A stretch of 64,000 nt of DNA. Origin: Arthrobacter sp. ZGTC412. GTDB taxonomy: Bacteria; Actinomycetota; Actinomycetes; Actinomycetales; Micrococcaceae. Shown piece after piece: positions 44,566 to 55,351 of this stretch. Position numbers and translations under genes: made by a program. The notes under the pieces are model-generated. The model was not told the DNA's origin, ran no database searches, and worked only from the letters and a program-made list of their open reading frames with translations. The stretch covers positions 1 to 64,000 of the forward strand of contig NZ_PJII01000020.1 in assembly GCF_002929215.1 (NCBI RefSeq), in the 5' to 3' direction. Positions within the stretch are counted from its first letter, which is position 1. Each line of letters opens with the position of its first letter.

Positions 44566-45582
44566 CTAACTGTTCCCGAAAATGTCGTTGTACGCCGTGG
44601 CCAGACGCAGGGGGTCATGGACGGGTCGGCGGCCCGACGCCCCTACTTTACCCAAGACCACCTCGGCGCCGATCATCGCGGCGGCCTTCTCGAACTCCTG
44701 CCGGTCGGGAACAGAGGCCGGATCGGCCAGGACAACATCGACACTGAAGTCAGGTGCGTAGCGGCGCAGGACATGCAGATGGTCGGCAGCGGTCATGCCG
44801 GAGGTTTCCTTGGTGTCCGTGGCCAGGTTCATGGTGAGGCAGCGCTTGGCGGGGGTGTGGCACAGTGCCTGCCGCATTTCGGGGAGCAGCAGGTGCGGAA
44901 GCACTGAGGTGTACCAGGAGCCCGGGCCCAGGATGACCCAGTCCGCGAGTTCGATGGCCGTCAGTGCTTCAGCGCAGGCGGGCGCGGCTTCAGGCAGGAG
45001 GCGCACTTGCTCCAGCGAACCGGCAACGGCGCAGCGTGCCTGTCCCTGGATGGTCTGCAGCTGCGAAGTGCCATCGGGAGCGGTGACCCGGACGTCGCCC
45101 TCGATGGTCAGCGGCTCCGTGGACATGGGCAGGACCTGGCCGCGTGCACCGAGCAGCGCGCCGGCCCACCGCAACCCTGCGACGGCGTCACCAAGCAGCT
45201 CCCACAGGGTAACGATCAGGAGGTTCCCCGTGGCGTGGTCGTCCAGCGAGCCGCCCGGCCCCTTTCCGGGGCGGAAGCGGTGCTGCATCACATCGCGCCA
45301 GGTTCGTCCCCAGTCGGTGTCGTCGCACAGGGCGGACAGCGCCATCCGCAGGTCTCCCGGCGGGAGGACGCCGTACTCGTCCCGCAGACGCCCGGAAGAG
45401 CCGCCGTCGTCCGCTACCGTAACGATCGCAGTGAGCTCCGAGGTGAGCAGGCGAAGTGCCGAGAGCGACGCCGAGAGGCCGTGGCCACCCCCCAGCGCAA
45501 CAACGTTCGGCCCCTTATCCTGCTGCGTTGCCGCCGTGCCTGCAGGCGGAACCAGCGGCAGCGCCCCGGTAAACAGCGACAT
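44566..45582 (-). CDS. yvcK: Gluconeogenesis factor YvcK-like protein (CofD-like family)
   Basis: 338 residues from the ATG at 45582, which overlaps the rapZ stop (TAATG). The nucleotide-sugar-binding segment VVALGGGHGLSASLSALRLL, VTVADDGGSSGRLRDEYGVL, DDHATGNLLIVTLW and LGPGSWYTSVLPHLLLPE are typical. The family binds UDP-sugars and affects cell-wall and carbon metabolism. Conserved grouping with rapZ and whiA supports the call. Confidence 0.94.
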   Translation of the reverse strand: MSLFTGALPLVPPAGTAATQQDKGPNVVALGGGHGLSASLSALRLLTSELTAIVTVADDGGSSGRLRDEYGVLPPGDLRMALSALCDDTDWGRTWRDVMQHRFRPGKGPGGSLDDHATGNLLIVTLWELLGDAVAGLRWAGALLGARGQVLPMSTEPLTIEGDVRVTAPDGTSQLQTIQGQARCAVAGSLEQVRLLPEAAPACAEALTAIELADWVILGPGSWYTSVLPHLLLPEMRQALCHTPAKRCLTMNLATDTKETSGMTAADHLHVLRRYAPDFSVDVVLADPASVPDRQEFEKAAAMIGAEVVLGKVGASGRRPVHDPLRLATAYNDIFGNS

Positions 45583-46505
45583 TACTCGCGGCCCAGGTCC
45601 CGGTGGGTGGTGGTCACCGTGACCCGCGGGTATTGGGCCAGCTTCTTGGACAGTTCGACGGCGACTGCCACCGAGCGGTGTTTGCCGCCGGTGCAGCCCA
45701 CTGCGATGGTGGCGTAGTGCTTGTTCTCGCGGCGGTAGCCGTCCAGGACCGGTTCCAGTGCCATGACGTAGCGGTCCACGAAGTTCTTGACGCCCTCGGC
45801 TTCGAGCACGTAGTCGCTGACGTCCTTGTCCAACCCGGTGTGCGGACGCAGCTGCGGCACCCAATGCGGGTTGGGGATGAAACGGACGTCCGCTACGTAG
45901 TTTGAGTCCACGGGCAGGCCGTACTTGAAACCGAAGCTCATAACGTTCAGGCGCAGGGCCACCGGGCCGGTTTCACTGAAGAGTTCGGTGATGGCCGTGG
46001 CGAGGCCGTGGACGTTGTAGCCAGAGGTGTCCAGTACGACGTCGGAGCTGTCGCGCAGTTCCTGCAGCAGGTCGCGTTCGGCAGCGATGCCGTCGAGGAT
46101 GCGGCCCCCGCCCTGCAGGGGGTGGGGCCGGCGTCCCTGTTCGAAGCGGCGGACCAGGACGTCGTCGCTGGCGTCGAGGAAAAGGACGCGGAAGGTGACG
46201 CCGCTGGCAGCCAGCGCCCCGAGGGCCGCGCGGATGTCCGCGAACAGGCCCTTGCTGCGGACATCGATGACAACGGCCAGCCGCGGGATGGACTGGGGCG
46301 CGTGGGAGACGAGCTCGGCGAGGGTGCCCAGCATCTGCGGCGGCAGGTTTTCGACGACGTACCAGCCGTGGTCCTCCAACGCGTCAGCCGCCGTGCTCCT
46401 CCCCGCTCCGGACATCCCGGTGACTACCAGCAGTTCCGCTTCGAGCGGCTTGACGGGGAGCATCCCGTCCTGCCCTGCTCCGGATTCCGCCGTTGTGTCT
46501 GCCAT
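45582..46505 (-). CDS. rapZ: RNase adapter / nucleotide-binding protein RapZ
   Basis: 307 residues from the ATG at 46505, with a GGGGCGG stretch upstream; the open frame continues further without family similarity. The Walker A motif reads [16 protein letters not shown], with Arg in place of the usual Lys, as is normal in actinobacterial homologues. The C-terminal domain has [20 protein letters not shown] and [12 protein letters not shown]. In enterobacteria RapZ guides RNase E on a small RNA; its actinobacterial role is unknown. Confidence 0.94.
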   Translation of the reverse strand: MADTTAESGAGQDGMLPVKPLEAELLVVTGMSGAGRSTAADALEDHGWYVVENLPPQMLGTLAELVSHAPQSIPRLAVVIDVRSKGLFADIRAALGALAASGVTFRVLFLDASDDVLVRRFEQGRRPHPLQGGGRILDGIAAERDLLQELRDSSDVVLDTSGYNVHGLATAITELFSETGPVALRLNVMSFGFKYGLPVDSNYVADVRFIPNPHWVPQLRPHTGLDKDVSDYVLEAEGVKNFVDRYVMALEPVLDGYRRENKHYATIAVGCTGGKHRSVAVAVELSKKLAQYPRVTVTTTHRDLGRE

Positions 46506-46617
46506 TGTGTCCGCCCCGTTTCTGCTGTTGTTCTCCGGGGTGGGCCGCATCGGCTGACACCCCGCCCTCAACCCTAGCTAAGATTCTTTGAACAAAGCCA
46601 AGTTTCAGCGGTGTCCG

Positions 46618-48648
46618 CTAGGTTTCGATCACTTCGCCGGTGGTCATGTTGATGGCCGGAACGTTTGCTGCCTCCGGTCCCGTCGCGGAGAAATGGTTCA
46701 CGATGGCGCTGGCAAGGGCCGGTCCGATCCCCTTGGCTTCGGAAAGTTCTGCCACCGTCGCCGTCTTGACGCCCTTAACGGATCCGAAGTGGGCCAGGAG
46801 GGCCTTCCGCTTGGACGCGCCGAGGCCCGGTACGCCGTCCAGGGCGGAGACGGTCATTGCCTTCCCGCGCTTTTGCCGGTGGAACGAGATGGCGAACCGG
46901 TGGGCTTCGTCGCGGATCCGCTGGAGCAGGTACAGCCCTTGGGATGTCCGGGGCAGGATCACCGGGAAGTCGCTGTCAGGCAGCCAGACCTCCTCCAGGC
47001 GTTTGGCCAGGCCCACCACATACACATCGTCAATGCCCAGATCGGCCAGTGCCCGGGCCGCGGCGTTGACCTGGGGCTTGCCGCCGTCCACCACCACGAG
47101 ATTGGGCGGGTAGGCGAACTTGGCCCGCGGTGCCGGCGTGGTGGTGTCCAGCAAGGCGTCGTCCTGGGGCAGTCCCTGCGGACCCTGCTCCAACTCGTCC
47201 GGTTCCTGCCGGCCGGCGTTGAGGACGGACTCGTCCACCTGCCCGGACTTGTCCTGCAGGTAGTAGCGGAACCGCCTGGTCAGGACGTCATGCATGGCGG
47301 CGGTGTCGTCAGTGGCGGCGGCGCCGGTGATGGAGAACTTCCGGTAGTCGGATTTCTTCGGCAGGCCGTCTTCCACCACCACCATCGATGCCACCACGTT
47401 GGTGCCCTGGACATGGGACACGTCGTAGCACTCGATGCGGAGCAGCGGCACGGGGAGGTCCAGCGCCTCCTGGAGCTCCTGCAGCGCCTGCGACCTGACT
47501 GTGAGGTCACCGGCCCGGCGGGTCTTGTGCAGCTTCAGGGCGTGCTCGGCGTTCTCCCGCACCGTGGACATCAGCGCGGCTTTGTCCCCGCGCTGGGGTA
47601 CGCGGATGTCAACCTTGGCGCCGCGCATTCCGCCCAGCCACTCGGTGAGTTCCGCCTGGTTGGTCGGGGCCACCGGCACGAGGACCTCCCGGGGCAGCCG
47701 TCCATGGCTCTGCCCTTCGTCCCCGTAAACCTGCTGCAGGAGGTGCTCCACCAGGTCGGGGGTGGTGGAATCCTCCACTTTCTCAACCACCCAGCCGCGC
47801 TGGCCGCGGACCCGGCCGCCGCGGACGTGGAACACCTGAACGGCGGCTTCCAGTTCGTCCTCGTGCAGGGCGAAGACGTCGGCGTCGGTGGCTTCGGCGA
47901 GTACAACGGCGTTCCGCTCAAAGACCTTTCGCAGCGCCGTGATGTCGTCGCGGAGGCGGGCCGCGCGCTCGTAGTTCAGCTCGGCCACGGCCTCCGCCAT
48001 CTGCTTTTCAAGCTTGCCGATGAAGCGCTTGGCCTCCCCGCCCATAAAGGCGCAGAAATCATCCGCCAGGGCGCGGTGGTCTTCGGGGGAGATCCGCTTC
48101 ACGCAGGGTGCGGAGCACTTGTCGATGTAGCCCAGCAGGCAGGGCCGGCCGCTGGCCTCGGCGCGCTTGAAAACACCGGCACTGCAGCTCCGCACGGGAA
48201 AGACGCGGAGAAGGGTATCCATGGTTTCCCGGATGGCTCCTGCGGTGTAGGGGCCGAAGTAGCGGGTGCCCTTCCTTCGGTCTCCGCGCATGACCTGCAC
48301 GCGCGGATATTTTTCGCCCATCGTGACGGCGAGGTAAGGGTAGGTCTTGTCGTCGCGGAAGACGACGTTGTACCGGGGCTTGAATTCCTTGATCCAGGTG
48401 TATTCCAGCTGCAGCGATTCCAGCTCGCTGCCCACCACAGTCCATTCCACGCTGCTGGCTGCATGCACCATTGCATAGGTCTTCGGCAGGAGTCCGGCAG
48501 GGTTGGCGAAGTACGAATTCAGCCGGGAGCGGAGGCTTTTAGCCTTACCCACGTAGATGACCCGTCCGTTGGGGTCGCGGAACCGGTACACCCCCGGGTT
48601 GGTGGGAATCTCGCCCGTTTGGGGCCGATAACTTGCTGGATTTGCCAC
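46618..48648 (-). CDS. uvrC: Excinuclease ABC subunit C (UvrC)
   Basis: 676 residues from GTG. The GIY-YIG nuclease domain is at the N-terminus ([20 protein letters not shown]), the UvrB-interacting helices follow ([20 protein letters not shown]), then the RNase H-like nuclease domain ([19 protein letters not shown]) and two helix-hairpin-helix motifs ([20 protein letters not shown]). It makes both incisions in nucleotide excision repair. It is the first gene of its cluster; 112 nt separate it from rapZ. Confidence 0.97.
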   Translation of the reverse strand: MANPASYRPQTGEIPTNPGVYRFRDPNGRVIYVGKAKSLRSRLNSYFANPAGLLPKTYAMVHAASSVEWTVVGSELESLQLEYTWIKEFKPRYNVVFRDDKTYPYLAVTMGEKYPRVQVMRGDRRKGTRYFGPYTAGAIRETMDTLLRVFPVRSCSAGVFKRAEASGRPCLLGYIDKCSAPCVKRISPEDHRALADDFCAFMGGEAKRFIGKLEKQMAEAVAELNYERAARLRDDITALRKVFERNAVVLAEATDADVFALHEDELEAAVQVFHVRGGRVRGQRGWVVEKVEDSTTPDLVEHLLQQVYGDEGQSHGRLPREVLVPVAPTNQAELTEWLGGMRGAKVDIRVPQRGDKAALMSTVRENAEHALKLHKTRRAGDLTVRSQALQELQEALDLPVPLLRIECYDVSHVQGTNVVASMVVVEDGLPKKSDYRKFSITGAAATDDTAAMHDVLTRRFRYYLQDKSGQVDESVLNAGRQEPDELEQGPQGLPQDDALLDTTTPAPRAKFAYPPNLVVVDGGKPQVNAAARALADLGIDDVYVVGLAKRLEEVWLPDSDFPVILPRTSQGLYLLQRIRDEAHRFAISFHRQKRGKAMTVSALDGVPGLGASKRKALLAHFGSVKGVKTATVAELSEAKGIGPALASAIVNHFSATGPEAANVPAINMTTGEVIET

Positions 48649-48742
48649 CTATCTATTCTACTGAGGCAGGCCGGGTACCTCTGACACGCGAGGGTTACCG
48701 TGCTCCGCCCAGCCTCAGCAATGGCCTATGCCGTCGGCTTTC

Positions 48743-49411
48743 CTACTCGGCGATCTTGCTTTGGTTGTAGCTGGTGGAGCGTTCCTGGCCGCTGAGTTCG
48801 GCAATGGCATCCATGATGCGGTCCGTGACTTGCCGGCGCGCCGGCAGCGAGTGGTCCGGTCCCGTTTTGTCGAAGTACAGCGGCTCCCCCACTTTCATGG
48901 TGAAGTGCTGCGGCCGGACGCCCTTCTCGCCGGCGCGCTGAAGATTTTCGGTCCCGATCAGGCCCACCGGGATAACAGGGGCTCCGGTGGTCAGCGCCAG
49001 CCAGCCCACGCCGGTGCGCCCTCGGTATAGGATGCCGTCCCGGGAACGCGTGCCTTCGGGATAGATCCCGATTCCCTTGCCGGACTCAAGGATGTCCAGA
49101 AGGGTCCTAAGCGCCTGGACGCTGGCAGCCTGTTCGCCGCGTTCCACAGGAATGGAACCCACGGATTCGAAGAAGGCTTTCATCGCCTTGCCTTTAACGC
49201 CGGTGGTGGTGAAGTACTCAGCCTTGGCGAAGAAGGCCACCGGGCGGGGCATCAGCGCCTGGACAATGACGCTGTCAAAAAAGGAGAGGTGGTTGGGTGC
49301 CACGATGAACGGTCCGTCGGTGGGAACGTTTTCCAGTCCGATGACGGTGGGCCGGCACGAACCCGAGATCAGGCTCCGCGTGGTCCAGCGGACAGCATCA
49401 AACAGTGCCAT
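48743..49411 (-). CDS. 1-acyl-sn-glycerol-3-phosphate acyltransferase-like protein
   Basis: 222 residues. The catalytic NHLSFFDS (H-x4-D, about 38-45) and the second motif YPEGTRSRDG are the PlsC signature; GLIGTENLQRAG matches the fourth block. The enzyme transfers an acyl chain to lysophosphatidate or a related acceptor at the membrane inner face. The start overlaps the upstream HAD gene by 14 nt. Confidence 0.9.
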   Translation of the reverse strand: MALFDAVRWTTRSLISGSCRPTVIGLENVPTDGPFIVAPNHLSFFDSVIVQALMPRPVAFFAKAEYFTTTGVKGKAMKAFFESVGSIPVERGEQAASVQALRTLLDILESGKGIGIYPEGTRSRDGILYRGRTGVGWLALTTGAPVIPVGLIGTENLQRAGEKGVRPQHFTMKVGEPLYFDKTGPDHSLPARRQVTDRIMDAIAELSGQERSTSYNQSKIAE

Positions 49412-50114
49412 CGTTCGTCACCTCGCTCATCGCGGCAGTGTGGATCGCCTGCAGCCGGTCGATGGTGGCAACCAACTCCCCGGCCGTTTCCACCACGGCG
49501 ACGGCTCCAGCGTCTTCAAGTTCCCCGTTCGGAGCGAAGCCCCAGGCCACGCCGATGCAGTCCAGGCCGTTGGCAATGGCGCCCGAGACATCCTGGGCCC
49601 GGTCGCCGACCATCAGCGCGTGCTGGGTGCCCAGGTCTTTCAAGGCGGCCGCGATGATCTCCGTCTTTCCCAGCGGAACACCGGCCACAGCCGATTCGTC
49701 ATCTGCCGACCCGTGGATGCCGTGGAACAGTCCGTTGATGCCGTGGTATTCCAAAACCGTGCGTGCCAGCCCTTGGGGTTTCTGGGTGGCCACGGCGATC
49801 GGCCGGCCTGCGGCAACAAATGACTCGAGGACTTCGCGGACGCCCGGATAGATCCGGCCCTGGCCGATTCCGGTGGCCACGTAGTACTCCCGGTAGCGGC
49901 GGATGACCTCATCAAGCAACTCCGCAGGAACCTGGGCCACGTTGAGCAGCGAGTCACTCAGCTTGGGGCCGATCATTGCTTCGAGCAGGTCCTGGCCGGG
50001 AACAGGAAGCCCCAGCCCATGAAGGGCCGAGGCAATTCCATCTGTTATCCCACCGGCCGGGTCGACAAGAGTGCCGTCCAGGTCAAAGATCACGGGCACT
50101 GTTGTTTGAGTCAC
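49398..50114 (-). CDS. HAD-superfamily phosphatase (phosphoglycolate phosphatase-like)
   Basis: 238 residues. Motif I is FDLDGTLVDP with nucleophile Asp and acid/base Asp, motif II is AVATQKP (Thr), motif III the lysine in LGKTEII and motif IV MVGDRAQDVSGA. A helical cap lies between motifs I and II (about 15-85), as in the Gph/PGMB subgroup. The substrate is not certain. It is co-transcribed with the acyltransferase, with overlapping ends. Confidence 0.9.
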   Translation of the reverse strand: MTQTTVPVIFDLDGTLVDPAGGITDGIASALHGLGLPVPGQDLLEAMIGPKLSDSLLNVAQVPAELLDEVIRRYREYYVATGIGQGRIYPGVREVLESFVAAGRPIAVATQKPQGLARTVLEYHGINGLFHGIHGSADDESAVAGVPLGKTEIIAAALKDLGTQHALMVGDRAQDVSGAIANGLDCIGVAWGFAPNGELEDAGAVAVVETAGELVATIDRLQAIHTAAMSEVTNDGTV

Positions 50115-50193
50115 CGGGTTAGTTTCTCACGACAGCACGCGTGCCTGAAACTCGCATACCCGCAGCGGAATATTTCCGCTAATACTTTGGTCC

Positions 50194-53118
50194 TTACGCG
50201 AGGATTTCGGCGAGGAACGCGGCAGTATGGCTGGTGGTGGACTTGGCGAGCTGTTCAGGCGTACCGGCCGCGACGATCTGGCCGCCTCCCGATCCGCCGT
50301 CAGGACCCAGGTCCACAATCCAGTCGGCACTCTTGATGACGTCCAGGTTGTGTTCGATGGTAATCACGGTGTTGCCCTTGTCCACCAGGCCCTGCAGGAC
50401 CATCAGCAGCTTCCGGATGTCCTCAAAGTGGAGGCCCGTGGTGGGTTCATCAAGGACGTAGACGCTGCGGCCGTTTGATCGCTTTTGCAGTTCCGCAGCG
50501 AGCTTGACGCGCTGGGCCTCGCCGCCGGACAGCGTCGTTGCAGGCTGGCCCAGCCGGACGTAGCCTAGCCCCACGTCCACCAGGGTGTTCAGGTGGCGCG
50601 CAATCGGCGAGAAGGCGGCGAAGAACTCCGCGCCCTCCTCGATGGGCATGTTGAGCACGTCCGCGATGGTCTTGCCCTTGTAGTGCACTTCCAGCGTTTC
50701 GCGGTTGTACCGGGCGCCGTGGCACACCTCGCAGGGAACATAGACGTCCGGCAGGAAGTTCATTTCGATCTTCAGCGTGCCGTCGCCGGAGCAGGCCTCG
50801 CAGCGCCCGCCCTTAACGTTGAAGGAGAACCGGCCCGGTAGGTAGCCGCGGACCTTCGCTTCAGTGGTCTCGGCGAAGAGCTTGCGAATGTTGTCAAAGA
50901 CACCCGTGTACGTGGCCGGGTTGGAGCGCGGGGTGCGGCCGATGGGGCTTTGGTCAACGTGCACCACCTTGTCCAGGTGTTCCAGCCCCTGGACGGTCTT
51001 ATGCCGGCCGGCCACCTGCTTTGCGCCGTTGAGCTTGTTGGCCAGCACCTTGTACAGGATCTCGTTTACCAAAGTGGACTTGCCGGAGCCGCTGACGCCG
51101 GTCACGGCGGTGAACAGGCCCAGCGGGAAGGCGGCGTCAACGTTGATGAGGTTGTTCTCCCGCGCGCCGACCACCTTCAGTTCACGCTTTTTGTCGTACT
51201 TCCGGCGCTTCTTGGGCACCTCAATTTTCTTGCGCCCCGACAGGTAGTCGCCGGTGAGTGACGCGGTGTTTTCCAGCAGATCCTTGTAGGAGCCGGAGTG
51301 GACCACTTGGCCGCCGTGTTCGCCGGCGCCGGGTCCAATGTCCACCACCCAGTCCGCCACGTGGATGGTGTCCTCGTCATGCTCCACAACGATGAGCGTG
51401 TTGCCCATGTCCCGGAGACGGGTGAGGGTGTCGATCAGGCGCCTGTTGTCGCGCTGGTGCAGGCCGATGGAGGGTTCGTCAAGGACATACAGCACACCCA
51501 CCAGGCCGGAGCCGATCTGGGTGGCAAGCCGGATGCGCTGCGCTTCGCCGCCGGACAGCGTGGCGGACGGCCTTTCAAGGTTCAGGTATTCCAGCCCGAC
51601 GTCGAGCAGGAAGGTCAACCGCGCCTGGATTTCCTTCAGCACCTGGTGCGCGATCTGCGCCTCGCGGCCGGTGAGCACCAGGTTGTTCAGGAAATCAGCG
51701 CAGTCACGCATCGGGAGAGCAGCGACGTCGGCAATGGACTTGCCGTTGATGAGCACGGACAAGGAGGCCGGGTTGAGCCTGGCGCCGTTGCACGCGGGGC
51801 AGGGAATCTGCCGCATGTACTCTTCATAGCGGTCCCGGGCCCAGTCGGAGTCCGTCTCGCCGTGCTTGCGGTGGACGTACTGGATAGCACCCTCGAAGCC
51901 GGTGCTGTACTTCCGTTCCCGGCCGAACCGGTTCTTGTACTGCACCACAACTTTGTGGTCCTTGCCGTGCAGCACTGTCTGGCGGACATCGCTGCCCAGC
52001 TTCTCCCATGGGGTATCCATGGAGAAGCCCAGTTCCTTCGCCAGGCCTTCCAGAAGCCTGTTCCAGTATTCGGTGGTGGCGGTGCCCAGGGACCAGGGAG
52101 CGATGGCGCCTTCGGACAGTGAAAGCTCGGTGTTGGGGACAATGAGTTCCTCGTCCACTTCAAGCTTGGTACCGATGCCGCTGCAGGCCGCGCAGGCGCC
52201 GAAGGGGTTGTTGAAGGAGAAGGACCGTGGCTCGATTTCGTCGATGGCCAGCGGGTGTTCGTTCGGGCACGCCAGGTTCTCGGAGAAAGCCCGGAGCCGG
52301 TGCGGATCGTCCGCCTCCAGGTTCACGAATTCGGCGAGGACCCTGCCCTCGGCGAGGCCAAGCGCGGTTTCGATGGAGTCGGTAAGCCGTTGGCTGATGC
52401 CTTCTTTGACCACCAGGCGGTCCACCACAACTTCGATGGTGTGCTTGAACTGCTTGCCCAGTTTCGGCGGGTCGCTCAGCTGGACGAGGTTGCCGTCCAC
52501 GCGTGCGCGGGAGTAGCCCTTGGCGGTCAGTTCCTTGAAGAGGTCAACAAACTCCCCCTTCCGGCCGCGGACCACGGGAGCGAGGACCTGGAAGCGGGTA
52601 CCCTCGTCCAGCTCGAGCAGCTGGTCAACGATCTGCTGCGGCGTTTGCCTGGCGACGGGTTCGCCGCATACAGGGCAGTGCGGCCGGCCCACGCGCGCCC
52701 AGAGCAAACGCATGTAGTCGTAGATCTCGGTTATGGTTCCCACGGTGGAGCGGGGGTTTTTGCTGGTGGACTTCTGGTCGATGGAGACGGCCGGTGAGAG
52801 CCCCTCGATGAAGTCGACGTCGGGCTTGTCCACCTGGCCGAGGAACTGCCGGGCGTAGGCGGAGAGCGATTCGACGTAGCGGCGCTGGCCCTCGGCGAAG
52901 ATGGTGTCGAACGCGAGTGATGACTTGCCGGAGCCGGACAACCCGGTGAAGACGATCATGGCGTCCCGGGGCAGGTCCAGGTCCACATTGCGCAGGTTGT
53001 GCTCGCGGGCACCCTTGACGACGAGGCGGGAAAGGTCGGGGCGCTTCGGCGGCGTGGAGGGCGCTACGGTGACTTCAACGGATTGGATGGCAGATTCTTC
53101 AGCTACGGCTTTAGGCAC
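50194..53118 (-). CDS. uvrA: Excinuclease ABC subunit A (UvrA)
   Basis: 974 residues from GTG. Two ABC ATPase modules each with Walker A ([16 protein letters not shown] and [16 protein letters not shown]) and signature ([13 protein letters not shown] and [13 protein letters not shown]). Zinc modules are [17 protein letters not shown] and CEACSGDG with CEVCHGARY. UvrA finds DNA lesions and loads UvrB. The N-terminus has a poorly conserved extension of about 25 residues. A short palindrome at 50164-50180 (AGCGGAA/TTCCGCT) follows the gene and may be its terminator. Confidence 0.97.
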   Translation of the reverse strand: MPKAVAEESAIQSVEVTVAPSTPPKRPDLSRLVVKGAREHNLRNVDLDLPRDAMIVFTGLSGSGKSSLAFDTIFAEGQRRYVESLSAYARQFLGQVDKPDVDFIEGLSPAVSIDQKSTSKNPRSTVGTITEIYDYMRLLWARVGRPHCPVCGEPVARQTPQQIVDQLLELDEGTRFQVLAPVVRGRKGEFVDLFKELTAKGYSRARVDGNLVQLSDPPKLGKQFKHTIEVVVDRLVVKEGISQRLTDSIETALGLAEGRVLAEFVNLEADDPHRLRAFSENLACPNEHPLAIDEIEPRSFSFNNPFGACAACSGIGTKLEVDEELIVPNTELSLSEGAIAPWSLGTATTEYWNRLLEGLAKELGFSMDTPWEKLGSDVRQTVLHGKDHKVVVQYKNRFGRERKYSTGFEGAIQYVHRKHGETDSDWARDRYEEYMRQIPCPACNGARLNPASLSVLINGKSIADVAALPMRDCADFLNNLVLTGREAQIAHQVLKEIQARLTFLLDVGLEYLNLERPSATLSGGEAQRIRLATQIGSGLVGVLYVLDEPSIGLHQRDNRRLIDTLTRLRDMGNTLIVVEHDEDTIHVADWVVDIGPGAGEHGGQVVHSGSYKDLLENTASLTGDYLSGRKKIEVPKKRRKYDKKRELKVVGARENNLINVDAAFPLGLFTAVTGVSGSGKSTLVNEILYKVLANKLNGAKQVAGRHKTVQGLEHLDKVVHVDQSPIGRTPRSNPATYTGVFDNIRKLFAETTEAKVRGYLPGRFSFNVKGGRCEACSGDGTLKIEMNFLPDVYVPCEVCHGARYNRETLEVHYKGKTIADVLNMPIEEGAEFFAAFSPIARHLNTLVDVGLGYVRLGQPATTLSGGEAQRVKLAAELQKRSNGRSVYVLDEPTTGLHFEDIRKLLMVLQGLVDKGNTVITIEHNLDVIKSADWIVDLGPDGGSGGGQIVAAGTPEQLAKSTTSHTAAFLAEILA

Positions 53119-53165
53119 TTACTAATGCTAATCGAAAACTTCTTCGAACACTCACGCGGAAGCCG

Positions 53166-53546
53166 TCAGCCGCCGTCGTACGCAGCGGCCAAGAGCTGTA
53201 CCGCCTCGGCGAACGACGCTCCCTGCGCTTTGGCGGCGGCAGCATAGGCCGCGGCAGCCTCTGAAAGCCCGCCGAGACGTTCGTCACGTGCGCATACCAC
53301 CGTGCCGTTCCTCCCGCGTGTGGCCACGACGCCGGCTGCCTCGAGCTCCTTGTAAGCCCTGGCCACCGTGTGCGGGGCGACGTCCAACCGCTCGGCCAGT
53401 GCCCTGACAGCGGGCAGCCGTGTGCCTGGCGGAAGCTTCCCGCCGTCGGCCAGATGGATAACCTGGAGCCTCAGCTGCTCGAACAGCGGCACCGAGCTGG
53501 CCACGTTCGGCTTCCACGAGCCCGGGAAGTCGGCCACCGTTTTCAA
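53166..53546 (-). CDS. GntR-family regulator (short, YtrA-like)
   Basis: 126 residues from TTG, overlapping the upstream ABC gene stop (TTGA). The winged helix lies at about 20-85: FEQLRLQVIHLADGGKLPPG, TRLPAVRALAERLDVAPHTV and ARAYKELEAAGVVATRGRNG. Only a short helical tail follows, with no large ligand-binding domain, which is the YtrA subgroup. This subgroup often regulates adjacent ABC transporters. It is the last gene of the operon with the two exporter genes. Confidence 0.9.
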   Translation of the reverse strand: MKTVADFPGSWKPNVASSVPLFEQLRLQVIHLADGGKLPPGTRLPAVRALAERLDVAPHTVARAYKELEAAGVVATRGRNGTVVCARDERLGGLSEAAAAYAAAAKAQGASFAEAVQLLAAAYDGG

Positions 53547-55351
53547 ATGCCGGCCTCGAGCGCGCGTGTCCGTCCCGCCGGCCGGGCGAACTGCGCGTTG
53601 TAGAGCCGGGTGTAGTAGCTGTTTGCTGCCAGGAGGTCCTGGTGGGTGCCCTGCTCGACGATGTGTCCGTGGTCCATGACCACGATTAGATCAGCGTCGC
53701 GCACGGTGGACAAACGGTGGGCAATAACAAAGCTGGTCCTGCCGTGGCGCAACCGCTGCATGGCCTGCCGGATCAGCAGCTCCGTCCTTGAGTCCACCGA
53801 GCTGGTGGCTTCATCAAGGATCAGCACCGCCCGGCCGGCCAGCTGCGCCCGTGCGATGGTGATCAGCTGCCGCTGGCCCTGGCTCAGCCCGTCGCCGCCG
53901 TTTTCCAGCACCGTGTCGTACCCCCGGGGCAGGGACCTGACAAAGCGGTCCACGTAACTGGCCTCCGCCGCCGCCAGGATGTCGGATTCTGCCGCGCCCG
54001 GATTTCCATAGGCGATGTTCTCCCGGATGGTGCCCGCAAAGAGCCAGGCGTCCTGGAGCACCACCCCGAATTGCGCACGCAGGAGGTCCCGTGGAATGGC
54101 CGCGATGTCCGTCCCGCCGATTGTGATGCGGCCCGAATCCGGTTCGCAAAAGCGCAGCAGGAGGTTGATCACAGTGCTCTTGCCGGCCCCGGTGTGCCCA
54201 ACGATCGCCACTGTCCGGCCCGGCTCCACCGCAAAGGTCAGTTCGCGGACCGCCGGCGCTGCTTTCCCGTAACCGAACGTCACATCGTCGAAAACAATAC
54301 GTGCGCGCGCCGGGACAACTGCGCGCGGCGGATCGGCGGGCTCCTCCCCCGCATCGAGCAAAGCGAAGACACGGGCTGCGGAAGCCACGCAGGACTGCAT
54401 GACGTTGAGCATCCCTCCGATCTGGCCAACCGGTTGGGTAAAGAGCCTGCTGAACTGGATGAACGCCTGGATGCCACCGATGGTCATGGCGCCGGCGATG
54501 ACCTGAAGGGCCCCCACCACTGCCACAGCGATGTAGTTGAGGTTGGACATCAGGACCATCAGCGGCTGCACAACCCCGGCCGAATACTGTGCCCGCGTGG
54601 CGGCACGCGCCAGCCTCTCGTTGCTCCGGGCGAAGACTTCCGCAGCCTGGGACTGCTGCCCGAATGCCTTGATGACCTCGTGGCCGGTGACAAACTCCTC
54701 CACGTGTGCGTTCAGTTGCCCGGTTTCGGTCCACTGGCTGGCGAATTGCGTTTGGGATTTCCTGGCTACCAGCCAGGTAATAAGGGTGGAAAGGGGAACG
54801 GTGGCGATCGCGATCGCAGCCAGCAGCGGCGAGATCCACAGCATCATGGCCAGCGAGCCGCACAGCATCAGGAAGGCCATGATGAGTTGTGTCAGGAGCT
54901 GGTTTAGGGCCTGGGTGATGTTGTCGACGTCATTAGTGGCGCGGCTGAGAACATCACCCCTGGAGCGTTCCCCAAAGTAGTTCACCGGGAGCCTGTGCAG
55001 TTTTTCCTCCACTGATTCCCGGAGGCCGTACATCAGGCCCTGTACCGAGTGGGCGGTAAGCGCCCCCTGGATCCAGTTGAAAAGGGAAGCGCACACATAC
55101 ATCAACGCCACCGCCGCGAGGATGGCTCCGAGCCCTTCCTGGTCCAGGGCACGGCGCAGGACGCCTTCCACCACGACGTCGGTGGCGTCACCGAGGTACT
55201 TGGGCGCGGCGACGTTCAGCCCGGCGAAGGCGCAGGTGGCGGCGACTGCGCCCAGCATGCGCAAGCGAAAGGGCAGGAGCAGGGAAAGGAGCCGGCGTGC
55301 GGTGGGCCAGAACCGTACGGGGGCCTCCTCGACGCCGGGCGCCCCACTCAT
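53543..55351 (-). CDS. ABC exporter half-transporter with canonical ATPase site
   Basis: 602 residues: a six-helix membrane domain (about 20-320) fused to an ATPase domain. Walker A GHTGAGKSTVIN, signature LSQGQRQLITIA, Walker B AVLILDEATSSVD with the catalytic glutamate, and the switch histidine in FVIAHRLSTVRD are present. With the next gene upstream it should form a heterodimeric exporter of drugs or lipids. The start codon overlaps the stop of that gene (ATGA). Confidence 0.92.
   Translation of the reverse strand: MSGAPGVEEAPVRFWPTARRLLSLLLPFRLRMLGAVAATCAFAGLNVAAPKYLGDATDVVVEGVLRRALDQEGLGAILAAVALMYVCASLFNWIQGALTAHSVQGLMYGLRESVEEKLHRLPVNYFGERSRGDVLSRATNDVDNITQALNQLLTQLIMAFLMLCGSLAMMLWISPLLAAIAIATVPLSTLITWLVARKSQTQFASQWTETGQLNAHVEEFVTGHEVIKAFGQQSQAAEVFARSNERLARAATRAQYSAGVVQPLMVLMSNLNYIAVAVVGALQVIAGAMTIGGIQAFIQFSRLFTQPVGQIGGMLNVMQSCVASAARVFALLDAGEEPADPPRAVVPARARIVFDDVTFGYGKAAPAVRELTFAVEPGRTVAIVGHTGAGKSTVINLLLRFCEPDSGRITIGGTDIAAIPRDLLRAQFGVVLQDAWLFAGTIRENIAYGNPGAAESDILAAAEASYVDRFVRSLPRGYDTVLENGGDGLSQGQRQLITIARAQLAGRAVLILDEATSSVDSRTELLIRQAMQRLRHGRTSFVIAHRLSTVRDADLIVVMDHGHIVEQGTHQDLLAANSYYTRLYNAQFARPAGRTRALEAGI

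Noticed and set aside
46588-48684. 698-codon open frame on the plus strand opposite uvrC
   Set aside because: High-GC third positions leave the complementary frame open; the protein has no domain and uvrC is certain on the other strand. The same holds for long antisense frames opposite gap, pgk, sufB, sufD, tkt and uvrA.
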